A stretch of 31,951 nucleotides of DNA from JBEKHI01 sp050012355 (GCA_050012355.1 JBEKHI010000038.1:1-31951); one strand, 5' to 3'; positions 1-8,837 are shown, counted from the first letter of the stretch. The notes: a model not told the origin generated them from the sequence alone. Numbers and translations: made by a program.

Positions 1-1
1 C

Positions 2-2113
2 CAGGACGCCATCAACGCGGCCGAGGCGGCCGGGACCGGTGTCTACCTGCCGGAGGGCACCTACCTGGTCAGCTCGCAGCTCGACGTCAACGACGTCACG
101 GTCACCGGGGCCGGCCCCTGGTATACCGAGATCACCGGCACCGACGCGGGGTTCTCCGGCAACCAGAGCCCGGCCAGCAACGACGTCACGGTGTCGAACC
201 TGTCGATCTTCGGCAACGTCAATGATCGCGTTGACAGTGACTCCGACGTCAACGGCTTCAACGGCGGGTTCAGCAACTCGACCATCTCCAACGTGTGGAT
301 CCAGAACACCAAGGTGGGCATCTGGGTCGACGGGCCCTGCACCAACCTGACGATCACCGGAGTCCGCATCCAGGACACCACCGCCGACGGAGTCAACTTC
401 GACGGCGGGGTCACCAACTCGACAGTCGAGAACACCTTCACCCGCAACACCCAGGACGACGGCATGGCCATGTGGTCGAACGGGACCGCCGACACCGGGG
501 ATACGTTCACCCAGGACACCGTTGACTCGCCTGGTCTGGCCAACAACTTCGCCATCTACGGCGGCTCCGGCGACAGCATCACCAACGACGTCGCGCAGGA
601 CACCATCACCCAGGGCGGCGGCATCCAGGTTGCCAACCGGTTCAGCTCGACCCCGCTGGCGGGCACCACAACCGTCAGTGGCAACCTCATCGAGCGGGCG
701 GGCCAGCTCGATCCCAACTGGCTGTTCGGTGTCGGCGCGATCTGGCTCTACGCCGACGACAGCGCGATGACCGGCACCGTCAACATCACGAACAACACGA
801 TTGTCGACAGCCCGTACGAGGCGTTCCAGTTCATCGGCAGCTCCATCACCAACGTGAACATCAGCGACAACACCGTGACCAACGTCGGATCGTTCGTGTT
901 CCAGGACCAGGCGTCTGGTGCGGTCTCGGTGTCCGGCGTCACCGCGACCGGCGTTGGCGATGCCGGCACCTACGACTGCGGCTCGGGCATGACGTACACG
1001 GACGGCTCGGGTAACTCCGGCTGGTCGTCCACGGTGTGCGGCTTCCCGGCTAGGCAGGCGCTCGCCGTCAGCCCGAGCGTGCTGACCTTCACCGGCCAGA
1101 GCGTCGGCAGCACTAGCGCCAGCTTGCCGGTCACCGTGCTGAACGCCGCGACCGCGGCGGCGACCATCGACAGCATCGCCGCCAGCGGTGACTTCGCGCA
1201 GACCAACAACTGCGGGACCAGCCTGGGCAGCGACGGCACCTGCACGATCAACGTCACGTTCACCCCGACCGCGTCGGGCGTGACAACCGGGACGCTCACC
1301 ATCCCGAGTGACGAGCCGGGCAGCCCAGAGACGGTCACGCTAGTCGGAGTCAGCGGCAACGCCACCAGCAGCAGCGGATCGCTGACCGTGTCGCCGTCCA
1401 GCCTGTCGTTCGGTGACATAAACGTGGGCTCGACCTCGAGCTCGCAGGCGGTGACCGTCAGCAACCCTGGCGGCACCGCGCAGACGATCTCGTCGGTGTC
1501 GGTAAGCGGGCAGTACGCGCAGACCAACAACTGCGGCTCGTCGCTGGCGGCGAACGCGTCGTGCACGGTGGACGTGACGTTCGCGCCCACGTCGGGCGGA
1601 ACCCAGTCCGGCACGCTGACCGTGGAAAACAGCAGTCCCACTCCGTCGCTCGCGGTGAGTCTGTCGGGGCTGGGGCTAACGTCGACGACTAACCTGGCGC
1701 TGAACCAGCCGATCACCGCGAGCAGCAGCGAGAGCTCGACGTATGACGCGGCGATGGCCAACGACGGGAACACCAGCACCTACTGGGAGAGCGAGGACGG
1801 TGCCGGTTATCCGCAGACGCTGACCGTCAACCTCGGGTCCGACATCGGCATCGGCGGCATCGTGCTCGACCTGCCGCCTGCCACTGACTGGACGACTAGG
1901 ACCGAGACTCTGTCGGTGCTCGGCAGTACGAACGGGTCGACGTTCAGCCAGATTGTCGCCTCGGCTGGGTACACGTTCAATCCGTCCACTGGCAACACGG
2001 TGACGATCAGCCTGCCGTCGGGCACCAGCACCCAGTACCTGGAGCTGGACTTCACCGCCAATACCGGGTGGGATGCCGCCCAGCTTTCCGAATTCGAGGT
2101 CTACGCACCATAG
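2..2113 (+). CDS. Secreted beta-helix / choice-of-anchor D / discoidin protein (5' partial)
   Basis: The reading frame is open from base 2, so the start and any signal peptide lie outside the window; the internal ATG at 191 is not the start. Bases 2 to about 1040 encode a repetitive Thr/Asn/Asp-rich segment with recurring N-I-T-N-N-T type turns, typical of a right-handed parallel beta-helix (pectate-lyase-like). Two choice-of-anchor D (ASPM/SPD-2/Hydin type) repeats follow at about 1060-1370 and 1380-1670, each with a TNNCG motif and a later C-T-[IV]-[ND]-V-T-F motif. The rest, about 1680-2113, resembles a discoidin / F5/8 type C carbohydrate-binding module (NLALNQPITASSS, then TYWES). This layout suggests an extracellular polysaccharide-binding or degrading protein; the exact activity cannot be read. 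A perfect hairpin follows the stop codon. Confidence 0.8.
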   Translation, partial: QDAINAAEAAGTGVYLPEGTYLVSSQLDVNDVTVTGAGPWYTEITGTDAGFSGNQSPASNDVTVSNLSIFGNVNDRVDSDSDVNGFNGGFSNSTISNVWIQNTKVGIWVDGPCTNLTITGVRIQDTTADGVNFDGGVTNSTVENTFTRNTQDDGMAMWSNGTADTGDTFTQDTVDSPGLANNFAIYGGSGDSITNDVAQDTITQGGGIQVANRFSSTPLAGTTTVSGNLIERAGQLDPNWLFGVGAIWLYADDSAMTGTVNITNNTIVDSPYEAFQFIGSSITNVNISDNTVTNVGSFVFQDQASGAVSVSGVTATGVGDAGTYDCGSGMTYTDGSGNSGWSSTVCGFPARQALAVSPSVLTFTGQSVGSTSASLPVTVLNAATAAATIDSIAASGDFAQTNNCGTSLGSDGTCTINVTFTPTASGVTTGTLTIPSDEPGSPETVTLVGVSGNATSSSGSLTVSPSSLSFGDINVGSTSSSQAVTVSNPGGTAQTISSVSVSGQYAQTNNCGSSLAANASCTVDVTFAPTSGGTQSGTLTVENSSPTPSLAVSLSGLGLTSTTNLALNQPITASSSESSTYDAAMANDGNTSTYWESEDGAGYPQTLTVNLGSDIGIGGIVLDLPPATDWTTRTETLSVLGSTNGSTFSQIVASAGYTFNPSTGNTVTISLPSGTSTQYLELDFTANTGWDAAQLSEFEVYAP

Positions 2114-2119
2114 GTCCGA

Positions 2120-2154
2120 GGCTGCGTGCGCGCCGGCCGGGCGCGCACGCAGCC
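2120..2154. terminator. Bidirectional hairpin terminator
   Basis: A perfect 15-bp inverted repeat (GGCTGCGTGCGCGCC and its complement, 2120-2134 and 2140-2154) with a 5-base loop fills the gap between two convergent stop codons, at 2113 and 2156. There is no T tract, which is common for actinobacterial terminators. The placement suggests it ends transcription from both sides. Confidence 0.8.
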
Positions 2155-2155
2155 G

Positions 2156-3439
2156 CTACCGGTATTCGGCGAGGCGGCGGGTCAGGCCCCAGGCGCACCC
2201 GAGTGCCATCAGCAGCGACGCCACGATCACCATCGGCATCAGCGGGTCGAGCGCGTCGGCGCCCGCGGTCGCGGCGGACCTGAAGACGGACTGGTCGTCG
2301 GCGATTGCCTGGGTGATGTCGCTCTCAAGCGCCGTGTACCCGGCGGCCGAGCTCCCGTCGCCGGTCCCGATGACCATGGTTCGCTCGGCCGCGTAGTCGG
2401 CCGCCGCGCCAAGCCGGTACACCCCGGCATTCGCCGCGTACCAGGCGGTCGCCTCCCGGTCCGCCGCCGCCACCAAGGAATCCGCGGTACCCGAGGCCGC
2501 GCCGGTGAGCAGGGTGCCGGGTCCCGGTCCGACCAGCTTGCTGGTGGCGAGGAAGTCCTGCTGGAAGGAGGTGTCGCCGCTGCGCGAGATCACGTTGAGT
2601 ACGGCGTCACCCCTGATCTGCTGGATGCCGATGCTGGCCTGGGCCAGCGTTGCGGCGGGCTGCGAGCCTTGCCCGATCCCGCGGTCAAGGTCCGGGCGAG
2701 CCACGCCGAACGCGGCGACCAGCCATACCGCGCTGATGACGAGCAGCACCGTCGCGAGCCCGAGCCCCGGGTTGACCACCCGGTTGGTGCGCCTGGTCAG
2801 CCAGCGTTGCGCGCGGTACAGGGTGATCGCGGTGATGACCGCGAGTACGAGGGCGACGATGATGGTCGCCAGCCCCGTCGCCTGCCCGCTCGCGGCCGAC
2901 AACGAGGCGTTCTCCTGGGTGAAGACGGTCTTGGCGGCGGGCAGCAGGACCAGGTGCGCCTCCTCGGAAGCCACCTGGGTGAACGAGCCGCCCGTCAACG
3001 GGTATCCGAGGGAGTACTCGCTTTCCGCGTCCGCGACGTAGCCGGTGTACCGCGGGATGCCGCCGGTCAGGGTGGCCAGGGCAGCGGTCAGCGACTGGCT
3101 GCCCTCGGCCGTGCGCAGCCCGGCCAGGTCGGCGGAAGCCGTGGCGATGTCGTCCTGATAGCGCTGCAACGGTGCCAGCGGTGGCCGGGAACTGGCGAGG
3201 AACGCGGTGGTAATGGTGACGTCGGCATCCGCGACGGATTCATACAACTGCCGGGCGTCCAGGCTGAGCGGTTCGTCCACGGTGACCGCCGCGCTCGCCG
3301 CCGAGGAGTGCTCGCTGACCGCCCAGCCTCCGACCGCGCCCCAGGCCAGCGAGAGCAGCACGAGGGTGACCAGCAGGCTCCGTATCCTGGCTGGCGTGGC
3401 AGTGCCCGCGGTACCAGCAGGTCGGCGGGTGGCGGTCAA
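2156..3439 (-). CDS. GlnX-like four-helix membrane protein
   Basis: 427-residue integral membrane protein. The TTG start at 3439 overlaps the TGA stop of the PstS-like gene (TTGA) and has GGAG eight bases upstream; a longer open frame upstream only runs antisense-like through that gene. Four hydrophobic helices are visible: about 22-41, 188-208, 226-244 and 401-419. They leave two large extracytoplasmic, Ala/Ser/Thr-rich helical domains between helices 1-2 and 3-4. Size and topology match GlnX of the mycobacterial PknG-GlnH-GlnX operon, where GlnX partners a periplasmic binding protein and signals to the kinase PknG. Here the partner would be the overlapping binding protein; no kinase gene is in the window. 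The GlnX assignment rests on topology and context, not on a diagnostic motif, so 'membrane protein of unknown function' is the fallback. Confidence 0.72.
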   Translation of the reverse strand: MTATRRPAGTAGTATPARIRSLLVTLVLLSLAWGAVGGWAVSEHSSAASAAVTVDEPLSLDARQLYESVADADVTITTAFLASSRPPLAPLQRYQDDIATASADLAGLRTAEGSQSLTAALATLTGGIPRYTGYVADAESEYSLGYPLTGGSFTQVASEEAHLVLLPAAKTVFTQENASLSAASGQATGLATIIVALVLAVITAITLYRAQRWLTRRTNRVVNPGLGLATVLLVISAVWLVAAFGVARPDLDRGIGQGSQPAATLAQASIGIQQIRGDAVLNVISRSGDTSFQQDFLATSKLVGPGPGTLLTGAASGTADSLVAAADREATAWYAANAGVYRLGAAADYAAERTMVIGTGDGSSAAGYTALESDITQAIADDQSVFRSAATAGADALDPLMPMVIVASLLMALGCAWGLTRRLAEYR

Positions 3440-4515
3440 GAGCCGATCTCCGCGATCTGTTCCTCGCCCAGCGAGACCAGCGAGGCCGGCAGCGGCTGGA
3501 ATCCCACCGTGTCCAGGTATGACGCGTCGTTGCCGGTGGTGACGACCCACTTCAGGAAGGCCCTGATCGCGCTGGCCATCGTCGCGTTGGGCTGCCTGGT
3601 GCTGACGACGGCGTATTCGTAGTTGACGATCGGGTACCCGCTCACCGACGGGCCGTCGATCATCGAGATCGTCTCGTTCGGCGGGGTGAGGGACACGAAG
3701 CTGCTCACCGAATCCTGGATCGCCGCGGCGGTCGGGAGCGTGAACTGCCCGGCCGAGTTCGCGAGCGCCGCCTCGCCGAGGCCGTCGGCGAAGACCTGCG
3801 ACAGGTAGCTGATCCCGTTATAGGAGACGCAGCCAGGCGTGGCCTTGCAGGCGTTGATGGTGGCGACGGTGCCGTCGGCAGCGATCGCGCCGGAGACCCG
3901 CGGCCAGGCCGCCGTCGTGCCGTATCCGATCGCGGCGTTCCACTGCTGGTCCTGGGTCGACAGGTAGCTGGTGAACAGGAACGTGTCGCCGGAACTGTCA
4001 GAACGGTGCACCGGCACGATCTTGATGGCCGGCAGATTCAGGCCCGGGTTGAGGGCGGCGATCGCCGGATCGTTCCAGTTGGTGATGGTCCCGTTGTAGA
4101 TCCCGGCCAGCACCACACCGTTCAGCTTGACGTGGCTGCCGGAACTCAGGCTGGGCAGGTTGTAGATGATCGTCTGCGCCGAGATGGCCAGCGGGATGTT
4201 GAGCAGCGCGGGATTGTCCACCAGGTCGCCGCTGGACAGGTAGGCGTCGGAGGCGCCGATGTCGATCTTGTCCGCCGACGCCAGCGCGATACCCTTGCCG
4301 GAACCGGTGGACGCGGTGGTCACCGTCGCGCCGGGGACCTGCTGGTGGTAGGCCGCCGCCCAGGTACGCGCGAGCGGATACAGCAGGCTGCTGCCCGACT
4401 CGGTGATCGTCTCGGTTTTGATCATGGTCGCGGTCGAGCCGGTCCCGCAGGCCGCGGTTAGCCCGACGATCGCCGCTGCGGCTATCCACAGGGCCCCGCG
4501 CTGTCTCCCCGCCAC
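3436..4515 (-). CDS. pstS: PstS-family phosphate-binding lipoprotein
   Basis: Substrate-binding protein of the PstS type, expected to be lipid-anchored outside the membrane and to bind phosphate. A short basic-hydrophobic signal ends in LTAAC, with Cys23 as the likely lipidation site. Phosphate-pocket motifs are clear: SGSSLLYPL near the N terminus, STGSGKGI, IGASDAY, and HRSDSSGDTFLFTSYLS, matching the RSDGSGT segment of PstS. The chosen GTG start (4515) has GAGGAG about nine bases upstream; an in-frame ATG at 4551 would add 12 residues but lacks a good ribosome site. About 359 residues, normal for the family. Unusually, no pstC/pstA/pstB genes follow: the next gene, overlapping by 4 bases, encodes a GlnX-like membrane protein. 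A PHO-box-like repeat lies about 145 bases upstream. It could serve as a sensor subunit instead of a transport subunit. Confidence 0.85.
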   Translation of the reverse strand: MAGRQRGALWIAAAAIVGLTAACGTGSTATMIKTETITESGSSLLYPLARTWAAAYHQQVPGATVTTASTGSGKGIALASADKIDIGASDAYLSSGDLVDNPALLNIPLAISAQTIIYNLPSLSSGSHVKLNGVVLAGIYNGTITNWNDPAIAALNPGLNLPAIKIVPVHRSDSSGDTFLFTSYLSTQDQQWNAAIGYGTTAAWPRVSGAIAADGTVATINACKATPGCVSYNGISYLSQVFADGLGEAALANSAGQFTLPTAAAIQDSVSSFVSLTPPNETISMIDGPSVSGYPIVNYEYAVVSTRQPNATMASAIRAFLKWVVTTGNDASYLDTVGFQPLPASLVSLGEEQIAEIGS

Positions 4516-4660
4516 CGTGAGTGGCTCCTCACCCGCACGGCCTCGCGTCATGTCGCCGCGGCCCGCCCGCCACCTCGTCCCCCCGGAATTACCGGACTGA
4601 TACGTATTGTGCCGCCCGTCCTGGTTTTCCGGGGACGTGACGAGGGCCTCAGCGGATGAT

Positions 4661-4682
4661 GTTCACCTGCTGTTCACGAAAG
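4661..4682 (+). promoter_or_regulatory. Candidate PHO box (PhoP site)
   Basis: Two adjacent 11-base units, GTTCACCTGCT and GTTCACGAAAG, share GTTCAC in direct repeat with exact 11-base spacing. This is the architecture described for PhoP-binding PHO boxes in Streptomyces. The site overlaps the stop codon of the luciferase-like gene and lies upstream of the leftward PstS-like gene, which fits phosphate control. The units run on the strand opposite to that gene. Confidence 0.6.
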
Positions 4683-5576
4683 CCTGGGGATGATCTCCGA
4701 GGCGATGATCTCGTTGTGCTCGGCTAGGTCGAACAGCGGGGTAAACACGATTAGCCCGGCTCCCGCGTCGGCGACCGCTTGGACTCCGCGGACGCAGTCC
4801 TGCGCCGTGCCCGCGACCCCGGCCGCCTCGAGCGACGGCCACAGTCGGCCGTATACGCCTTCGAGCGCCTCGTTGATCCGGCGCCGGGCTCGCGCCGCGT
4901 CCGGATCGATCGCGATGTAGATCCGCTTGGCGATGGGGAAATCCGGGCGCTCGGCGCGCACGGCCACGGCCTGCTGGGCGAAGGCCTCCGTGGGCGTGGA
5001 CCCCGCGCCGAAGAACCCGTCGCCCAGTCGGACGGCCCGGCGCAGCGCGGCGGGAGCCGAGCCGCCCAGCCACAGCGGGGGATAGGGCTTCTGGAAGGGC
5101 TTGGGTTCCATGATGGCGCCGTCAAGCTGCCAGAAGTCCCCGTCGAAGGTGACCCGGGGCCGCGACCACAGCTCCTTCATCAGCTCGATGCCCTCGGAGA
5201 ACCGCGCGATGTACCGGTCGGGGCTGATCCCGAACGCGGCGAACGGCCGTTCCCGCCCGCCGCTGGCGAGCCCGATCTCGACCCGGCCGCCGCTGAGCTG
5301 GTCAAGCGAACTGAGCGACTTGGCGAGGTGGACGGGGTTGTACAGCGTCGACACGAACACGGCGCAGCCGAGCCTGATCCGCGACGTGCACGCCGCGGCG
5401 TAGGTCATCGCCTCGACCGGACCGAAATGGGGCGCTGGACCGAGGCCAAGTGCCTGGTCCAGCGCCCACGCGCTGTCAAAGCCGAGCTGTTCGGCGCGTT
5501 CGAAGTAGGAACGGAAGGCCTCTGGGCTGAACGCTCCGTCGGCGAAGGACTGGGGAATGGCGATACCGAACCTCAT
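4674..5576 (-). CDS. LLM-class flavin-dependent oxidoreductase
   Basis: 300-residue luciferase-like monooxygenase of the TIM-barrel type. The N terminus MRFGIAIPQSF, the segment RIRLGCAVFVSTLYNPVHLAKSLSSLD (quoted here only as a landmark starting RIRLGCAVF), SGGRVEIGLASG and the late KPYPPLWLGG motif are typical of the family. Such enzymes use FMN or F420; the cofactor and substrate cannot be decided here. It starts 10 bases after the upstream permease stop and so is probably the last gene of the GntR-ABC operon. No clear ribosome site is visible before the ATG. Confidence 0.86.
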   Translation of the reverse strand: MRFGIAIPQSFADGAFSPEAFRSYFERAEQLGFDSAWALDQALGLGPAPHFGPVEAMTYAAACTSRIRLGCAVFVSTLYNPVHLAKSLSSLDQLSGGRVEIGLASGGRERPFAAFGISPDRYIARFSEGIELMKELWSRPRVTFDGDFWQLDGAIMEPKPFQKPYPPLWLGGSAPAALRRAVRLGDGFFGAGSTPTEAFAQQAVAVRAERPDFPIAKRIYIAIDPDAARARRRINEALEGVYGRLWPSLEAAGVAGTAQDCVRGVQAVADAGAGLIVFTPLFDLAEHNEIIASEIIPRLS

Positions 5577-5586
5577 GTGTCGCAGG

Positions 5587-6567
5587 CTATGCGTCCCGGC
5601 GCCGCACGACGAGGAACGTGACCGCGATCAGCGCGGCGGCGAGCGCCACGAAGATACCGGTCTCGATGAACTGGAACGGCCAGAACCGGTACCCCGGCTG
5701 ATAGGTCGAGAACGACCGGTAACCGAGGCGCGCCATGCACGCGAGTGTGGGGCTTATCTGGCCTTGAGCCGCCGAGCACGCGGCGGGAATGTTGAACGGA
5801 GCGCTCGAAATTATGTGCCCGGGGCCCAAACTCACGGTGGTAAGGCGCTGGCCGCCGGGCAGTATCGTGCCCTGCGTGAGCTGCCAGTACGCACCCTTCG
5901 AGGTGAGGTTCTGGGTCACGCTGTAGACGGTGGTGATCGCGGGCAGGTAGTGCACGCGGACCCAGAACGTGATCATGAGACGAACCGCGAGAAAAACCCC
6001 AGCGGTCACCGCGAGCGCGGGCAGCGACCGGCCGATCAGGGTTCCGGCGGCGATCCCTAGCGCCACCGCGAACACCGCGTACCCGATCGGGACGATGCCC
6101 TGGACGTCGAAGGTGCCTGGCTGGAACTGGCCCTGCTTAAGCGCGTTTATCGGCGCGTACCACCAGGTGACGATCCCGCCCACCGCGCCGCCGAAGACCG
6201 CGCCTGCGAGCAGCATCCAGCCAGTCTTGGCGGACAGCCAGCGCCATCGGGTGACCGACTGTGTCCACGCGAACTGCACGGTCCCGGTCTCCCGTTCCCT
6301 GGCCACGGCCGGGCTGCCCCAGAACATCCCGAACAACAGCGGAACGGCCAGGGTGAGAACGGTCAGCGCGTACAACGGGCCGCCGCCTAGCGACACGGTC
6401 TGCGAGAGGTCACCGCAGGTCCCGTCCTTGGCGCAGTTGACGAGCGCGGAGTGCCACTGCGCGGCCTGATGCAGGCCGCTGATCAGGAACAGGACGGCGA
6501 AGGCGGCGAGAATGGTCCCCGCGATGGCGGCGGTGACGCGGTGCTGACGCCAGAGTACCCAGGTCAT
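5587..6567 (-). CDS. ABC transporter permease (paralogue 2)
   Basis: 326-residue membrane protein with about six hydrophobic segments, the last ending in the charged tail RRRDA. It is a clear paralogue of the gene just upstream: both start MTW-V-WRQ-RVTAAIA, share TQSVTRWRWL-AKTGW, GYAVFAVALGIAAGTL, and TYQP--R-WPFQFIE-GIF near the end. The family pairs with YtrA-type GntR regulators and a single ATPase, often in antibiotic or envelope-stress export. ATG at 6567 has GGAGG upstream and lies 1 base after the preceding stop. The two permeases probably form a heterodimer with the ATPase. Confidence 0.85.
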   Translation of the reverse strand: MTWVLWRQHRVTAAIAGTILAAFAVLFLISGLHQAAQWHSALVNCAKDGTCGDLSQTVSLGGGPLYALTVLTLAVPLLFGMFWGSPAVARERETGTVQFAWTQSVTRWRWLSAKTGWMLLAGAVFGGAVGGIVTWWYAPINALKQGQFQPGTFDVQGIVPIGYAVFAVALGIAAGTLIGRSLPALAVTAGVFLAVRLMITFWVRVHYLPAITTVYSVTQNLTSKGAYWQLTQGTILPGGQRLTTVSLGPGHIISSAPFNIPAACSAAQGQISPTLACMARLGYRSFSTYQPGYRFWPFQFIETGIFVALAAALIAVTFLVVRRRDA

Positions 6568-6568
6568 T

Positions 6569-7555
6569 TCAGGCGTCCCTCCGTCGCAGGATGACGAACG
6601 TCACCGCGACCAGGGCGGCGGCGAGCGCCAGGAAGATGCCGGCCTCGATGAACTGGAACGGCCAGTAGCGGCTAGCGGGCTGGTAGGTGGTGTACTCGCG
6701 ATATCCCTGCGCGCCGATGCAGGACAGCACGCGCTGAACCTGCCCAGGGGCCATGAGGCCGCGGCAGGCGGCCGGGATCGGGATGGCAACCCCGCCCAGA
6801 CCTATCATCGGCCCGCCTGATGACTGCGGGATGGCGGCGCCGCTCGCGGTGGTGATACCCGAGCCGAGCCCCCAGTAGGCGCCCTTGGGGGTCAGGGTGC
6901 CGCCCACCCTTTGGGTCAGGGCGAGCGCGGTCATGTAGTGCGGTCGGAGGTAGTTCGCGATCACCAAGCGCACTGCGACGAAGACGCCGAGCGTGATCGC
7001 CAGCGCGGGCAGCATGCGACGCACGAGCGTGCCCGCCGCGATTCCGAGCGCCACCGCGAACACCGCATAGCCGACCGGGACGACGCCCTGCACGTCGAAC
7101 ACGTTGAGGTTGAACCTGTCCTGGTTGAGCGCGTTCTCCGGGCCGGACCACCAGGTGACGAGCGCGGCCACGGCGCCGCCCCAGAGGGCCGCGCCGAGTA
7201 GCAGCCAGCCGGTCTTGGCCGCCAGCCACCGCCAGCGGGTGACGCTCTGCGTCCAGCCGAAGTTCACGGTGCCGGTCTCGAGTTCGCGCGCCACCATCGG
7301 CGCGCCCCAGAACAGCCCGAGGATGGCGGGTATTCCGATGCTCAGCGACACGAAGGCGTTACCGGGATTGGCGCCCAGGTTCAGCGTGCCGGCCAGGTTG
7401 CCGCAGGTGTCGCTGGCGGTGCACGCTTTTAGTGCGTTGTGGTAATCGTTGGCGACCTGCAGCCCGGTGATCAGCAGCAGGATGGCGAGTGCGGCGAGCA
7501 GGGCGGCCGCGATGGCAGCGGTGACGCGGTACTGACGCCAGACAACCCAGGTCAT
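6569..7555 (-). CDS. ABC transporter permease (paralogue 1)
   Basis: 328-residue multi-pass membrane protein, tandem paralogue of the following permease (see shared blocks there). A two-cysteine loop after the first helix (C-x4-C, ACTASDTCG) is matched by C-x5-C in the other copy, and a second Cys pair occurs in the late extracellular loop of both; disulfides outside the membrane are possible. ATG at 7555 overlaps the ATPase stop as ATGA, with GGGAGG upstream, so translation is likely coupled. Substrate unknown. Confidence 0.86.
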   Translation of the reverse strand: MTWVVWRQYRVTAAIAAALLAALAILLLITGLQVANDYHNALKACTASDTCGNLAGTLNLGANPGNAFVSLSIGIPAILGLFWGAPMVARELETGTVNFGWTQSVTRWRWLAAKTGWLLLGAALWGGAVAALVTWWSGPENALNQDRFNLNVFDVQGVVPVGYAVFAVALGIAAGTLVRRMLPALAITLGVFVAVRLVIANYLRPHYMTALALTQRVGGTLTPKGAYWGLGSGITTASGAAIPQSSGGPMIGLGGVAIPIPAACRGLMAPGQVQRVLSCIGAQGYREYTTYQPASRYWPFQFIEAGIFLALAAALVAVTFVILRRRDA

Positions 7556-8448
7556 CGCTCACCTCCCGCAGCGGTCAGTTCCGCGATCGCCGGAGCCGCG
7601 TCGGCGCCCATGTAACCAAGCACCAGTTCCTCCAGGCTGACGTCCTCGGCTTCCCACTCGGGGTCGGCGAGGGGACCGTTCATCCGCACCAGCATCGTCG
7701 TCTGCCGCGCGGTGCGTTCCGTCTGCACAACCGTGTGGTCCCGCTCGATCACGGAAGTGTCCTTGCGCGGGCCGACCAGTACCTGGTGCTCCGCGAGCAG
7801 CCCCTCGATGTCGCCGCAGAGCTGGACACGAGAAGACGCGAGCAGGATCAGGTGGTCGCAGACCCGTTCGATGTCCGCGACGAGGTGCGAGGACAGCACG
7901 ACGGTCAGTCCTCCCGCGGCCACCGCGTCGACGAGCGTGCCGAGAAAATGCCGGCGGGCGAGCGGGTCGAGCGCCGCTACCGGCTCGTCCAGCAGCAGGA
8001 CCCGGGGCCGCTTGGCCAGCGTGAGCGCCAGGGCCACCTGGGCACGCTGGCCCCCGGACAGCGTGCCCACGGCGCGGTCGAGCGGGATTTTCAGCCCGTT
8101 CAGCCGGTCACGCACCGACGCGCCGTCCCAGCGCGGGTTCATGTGCGCGCCGATGCCGATGTGATCCTCGGCGGACAGCCGCCGGTACAGCGGTATCTCC
8201 TGGGCGAGGAACCCGATCTCCGCGAGGAAAGCCGGATCCTGGCGCGGCGCGCCACCGAGGATCGCGGCCTCGCCGCTGGTCGGACTGGCCAGCCCCGACA
8301 GCAGCCGCAGCAGCGTGGTCTTGCCCGCGCCGTTTGGTCCCACGAGGGCGGATATCCGGCCCTCGGGGACGGTAATCGAGCAATCAGACAAAGCGGTGAC
8401 CCGGCGATACTGCTTGGTCAGCCGATGGGTTTCGATGGCGGGGGTCAA
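7552..8448 (-). CDS. ABC transporter ATP-binding protein
   Basis: 298-residue ATPase that would energise the two following permeases. Walker A is GPNGAGKT at residues 37-44, the signature LSGGQ at 130-134 and Walker B LLLDEP at 151-156, followed by D-loop ALDP. About 90 residues follow the nucleotide-binding core, as in the YtrB/CcmA-like exporters. The start is TTG at 8448, sharing bases with the GntR stop (TTGA) and preceded by GGAGG. Order GntR-ATPase-permease-permease with overlaps indicates one operon. Confidence 0.92.
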   Translation of the reverse strand: MTPAIETHRLTKQYRRVTALSDCSITVPEGRISALVGPNGAGKTTLLRLLSGLASPTSGEAAILGGAPRQDPAFLAEIGFLAQEIPLYRRLSAEDHIGIGAHMNPRWDGASVRDRLNGLKIPLDRAVGTLSGGQRAQVALALTLAKRPRVLLLDEPVAALDPLARRHFLGTLVDAVAAGGLTVVLSSHLVADIERVCDHLILLASSRVQLCGDIEGLLAEHQVLVGPRKDTSVIERDHTVVQTERTARQTTMLVRMNGPLADPEWEAEDVSLEELVLGYMGADAAPAIAELTAAGGER

Positions 8449-8837
8449 GCGATTTCCTCCGTGTCGGCCGCGCGGAGCGTGACGCGCAGCAGCGATTCGA
8501 TCGATTCGTCGTCGAGTCCCGCGTCGCGCGCTTCGCGCACCCAGCGGGCCAGGCTGCGGCCGAGCCGCGTGTGAGTGCCGGGCGGGGGGCCGTCCGGCCG
8601 TTTGGTCACGAAAGTGCCGCGGCCGGCCTCGGCCGCCACGAGCCCTTCTCGTTCCAGATCGCGATAGGCCTTGAGCACCGTGTTCGGGTTGATGGCGGTG
8701 GCGGAGACTACCTCGCGGACCGACGGCAGCTGGTCGCCAACCTCGAGCAGTCCCATCCGGAGCGCCTGCCGCACCTGCTGCACGATCTGCAGATACGGGG
8801 GTACCGCCGACCGGCCGTCAACCCGAAAGCTAATCAC
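8445..8837 (-). CDS. GntR family regulator, YtrA subfamily
   Basis: 130-residue repressor-type protein. The winged helix is at about residues 10-75 (PPYLQIVQQVRQ, LPSVREV, ATAINPNTVLKAYRDLEREGLV, GRGTFVT); the short helical C terminus without a ligand domain defines the YtrA subgroup. GTG start at 8837 has GGAGGA eight bases upstream. It leads the ABC operon and probably represses it through the palindrome at 8852-8875, which lies just upstream of its ribosome site. Inducer unknown; cell-envelope antibiotics are typical for relatives. Confidence 0.92.
   Translation of the reverse strand: MISFRVDGRSAVPPYLQIVQQVRQALRMGLLEVGDQLPSVREVVSATAINPNTVLKAYRDLEREGLVAAEAGRGTFVTKRPDGPPPGTHTRLGRSLARWVREARDAGLDDESIESLLRVTLRAADTEEIA

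Noticed and set aside
2126..3622. 498-residue plus-strand open frame
   Set aside because: Antisense to the GlnX-like gene, low-complexity Arg/Gly/Ala composition typical of shadow frames in high-GC DNA.
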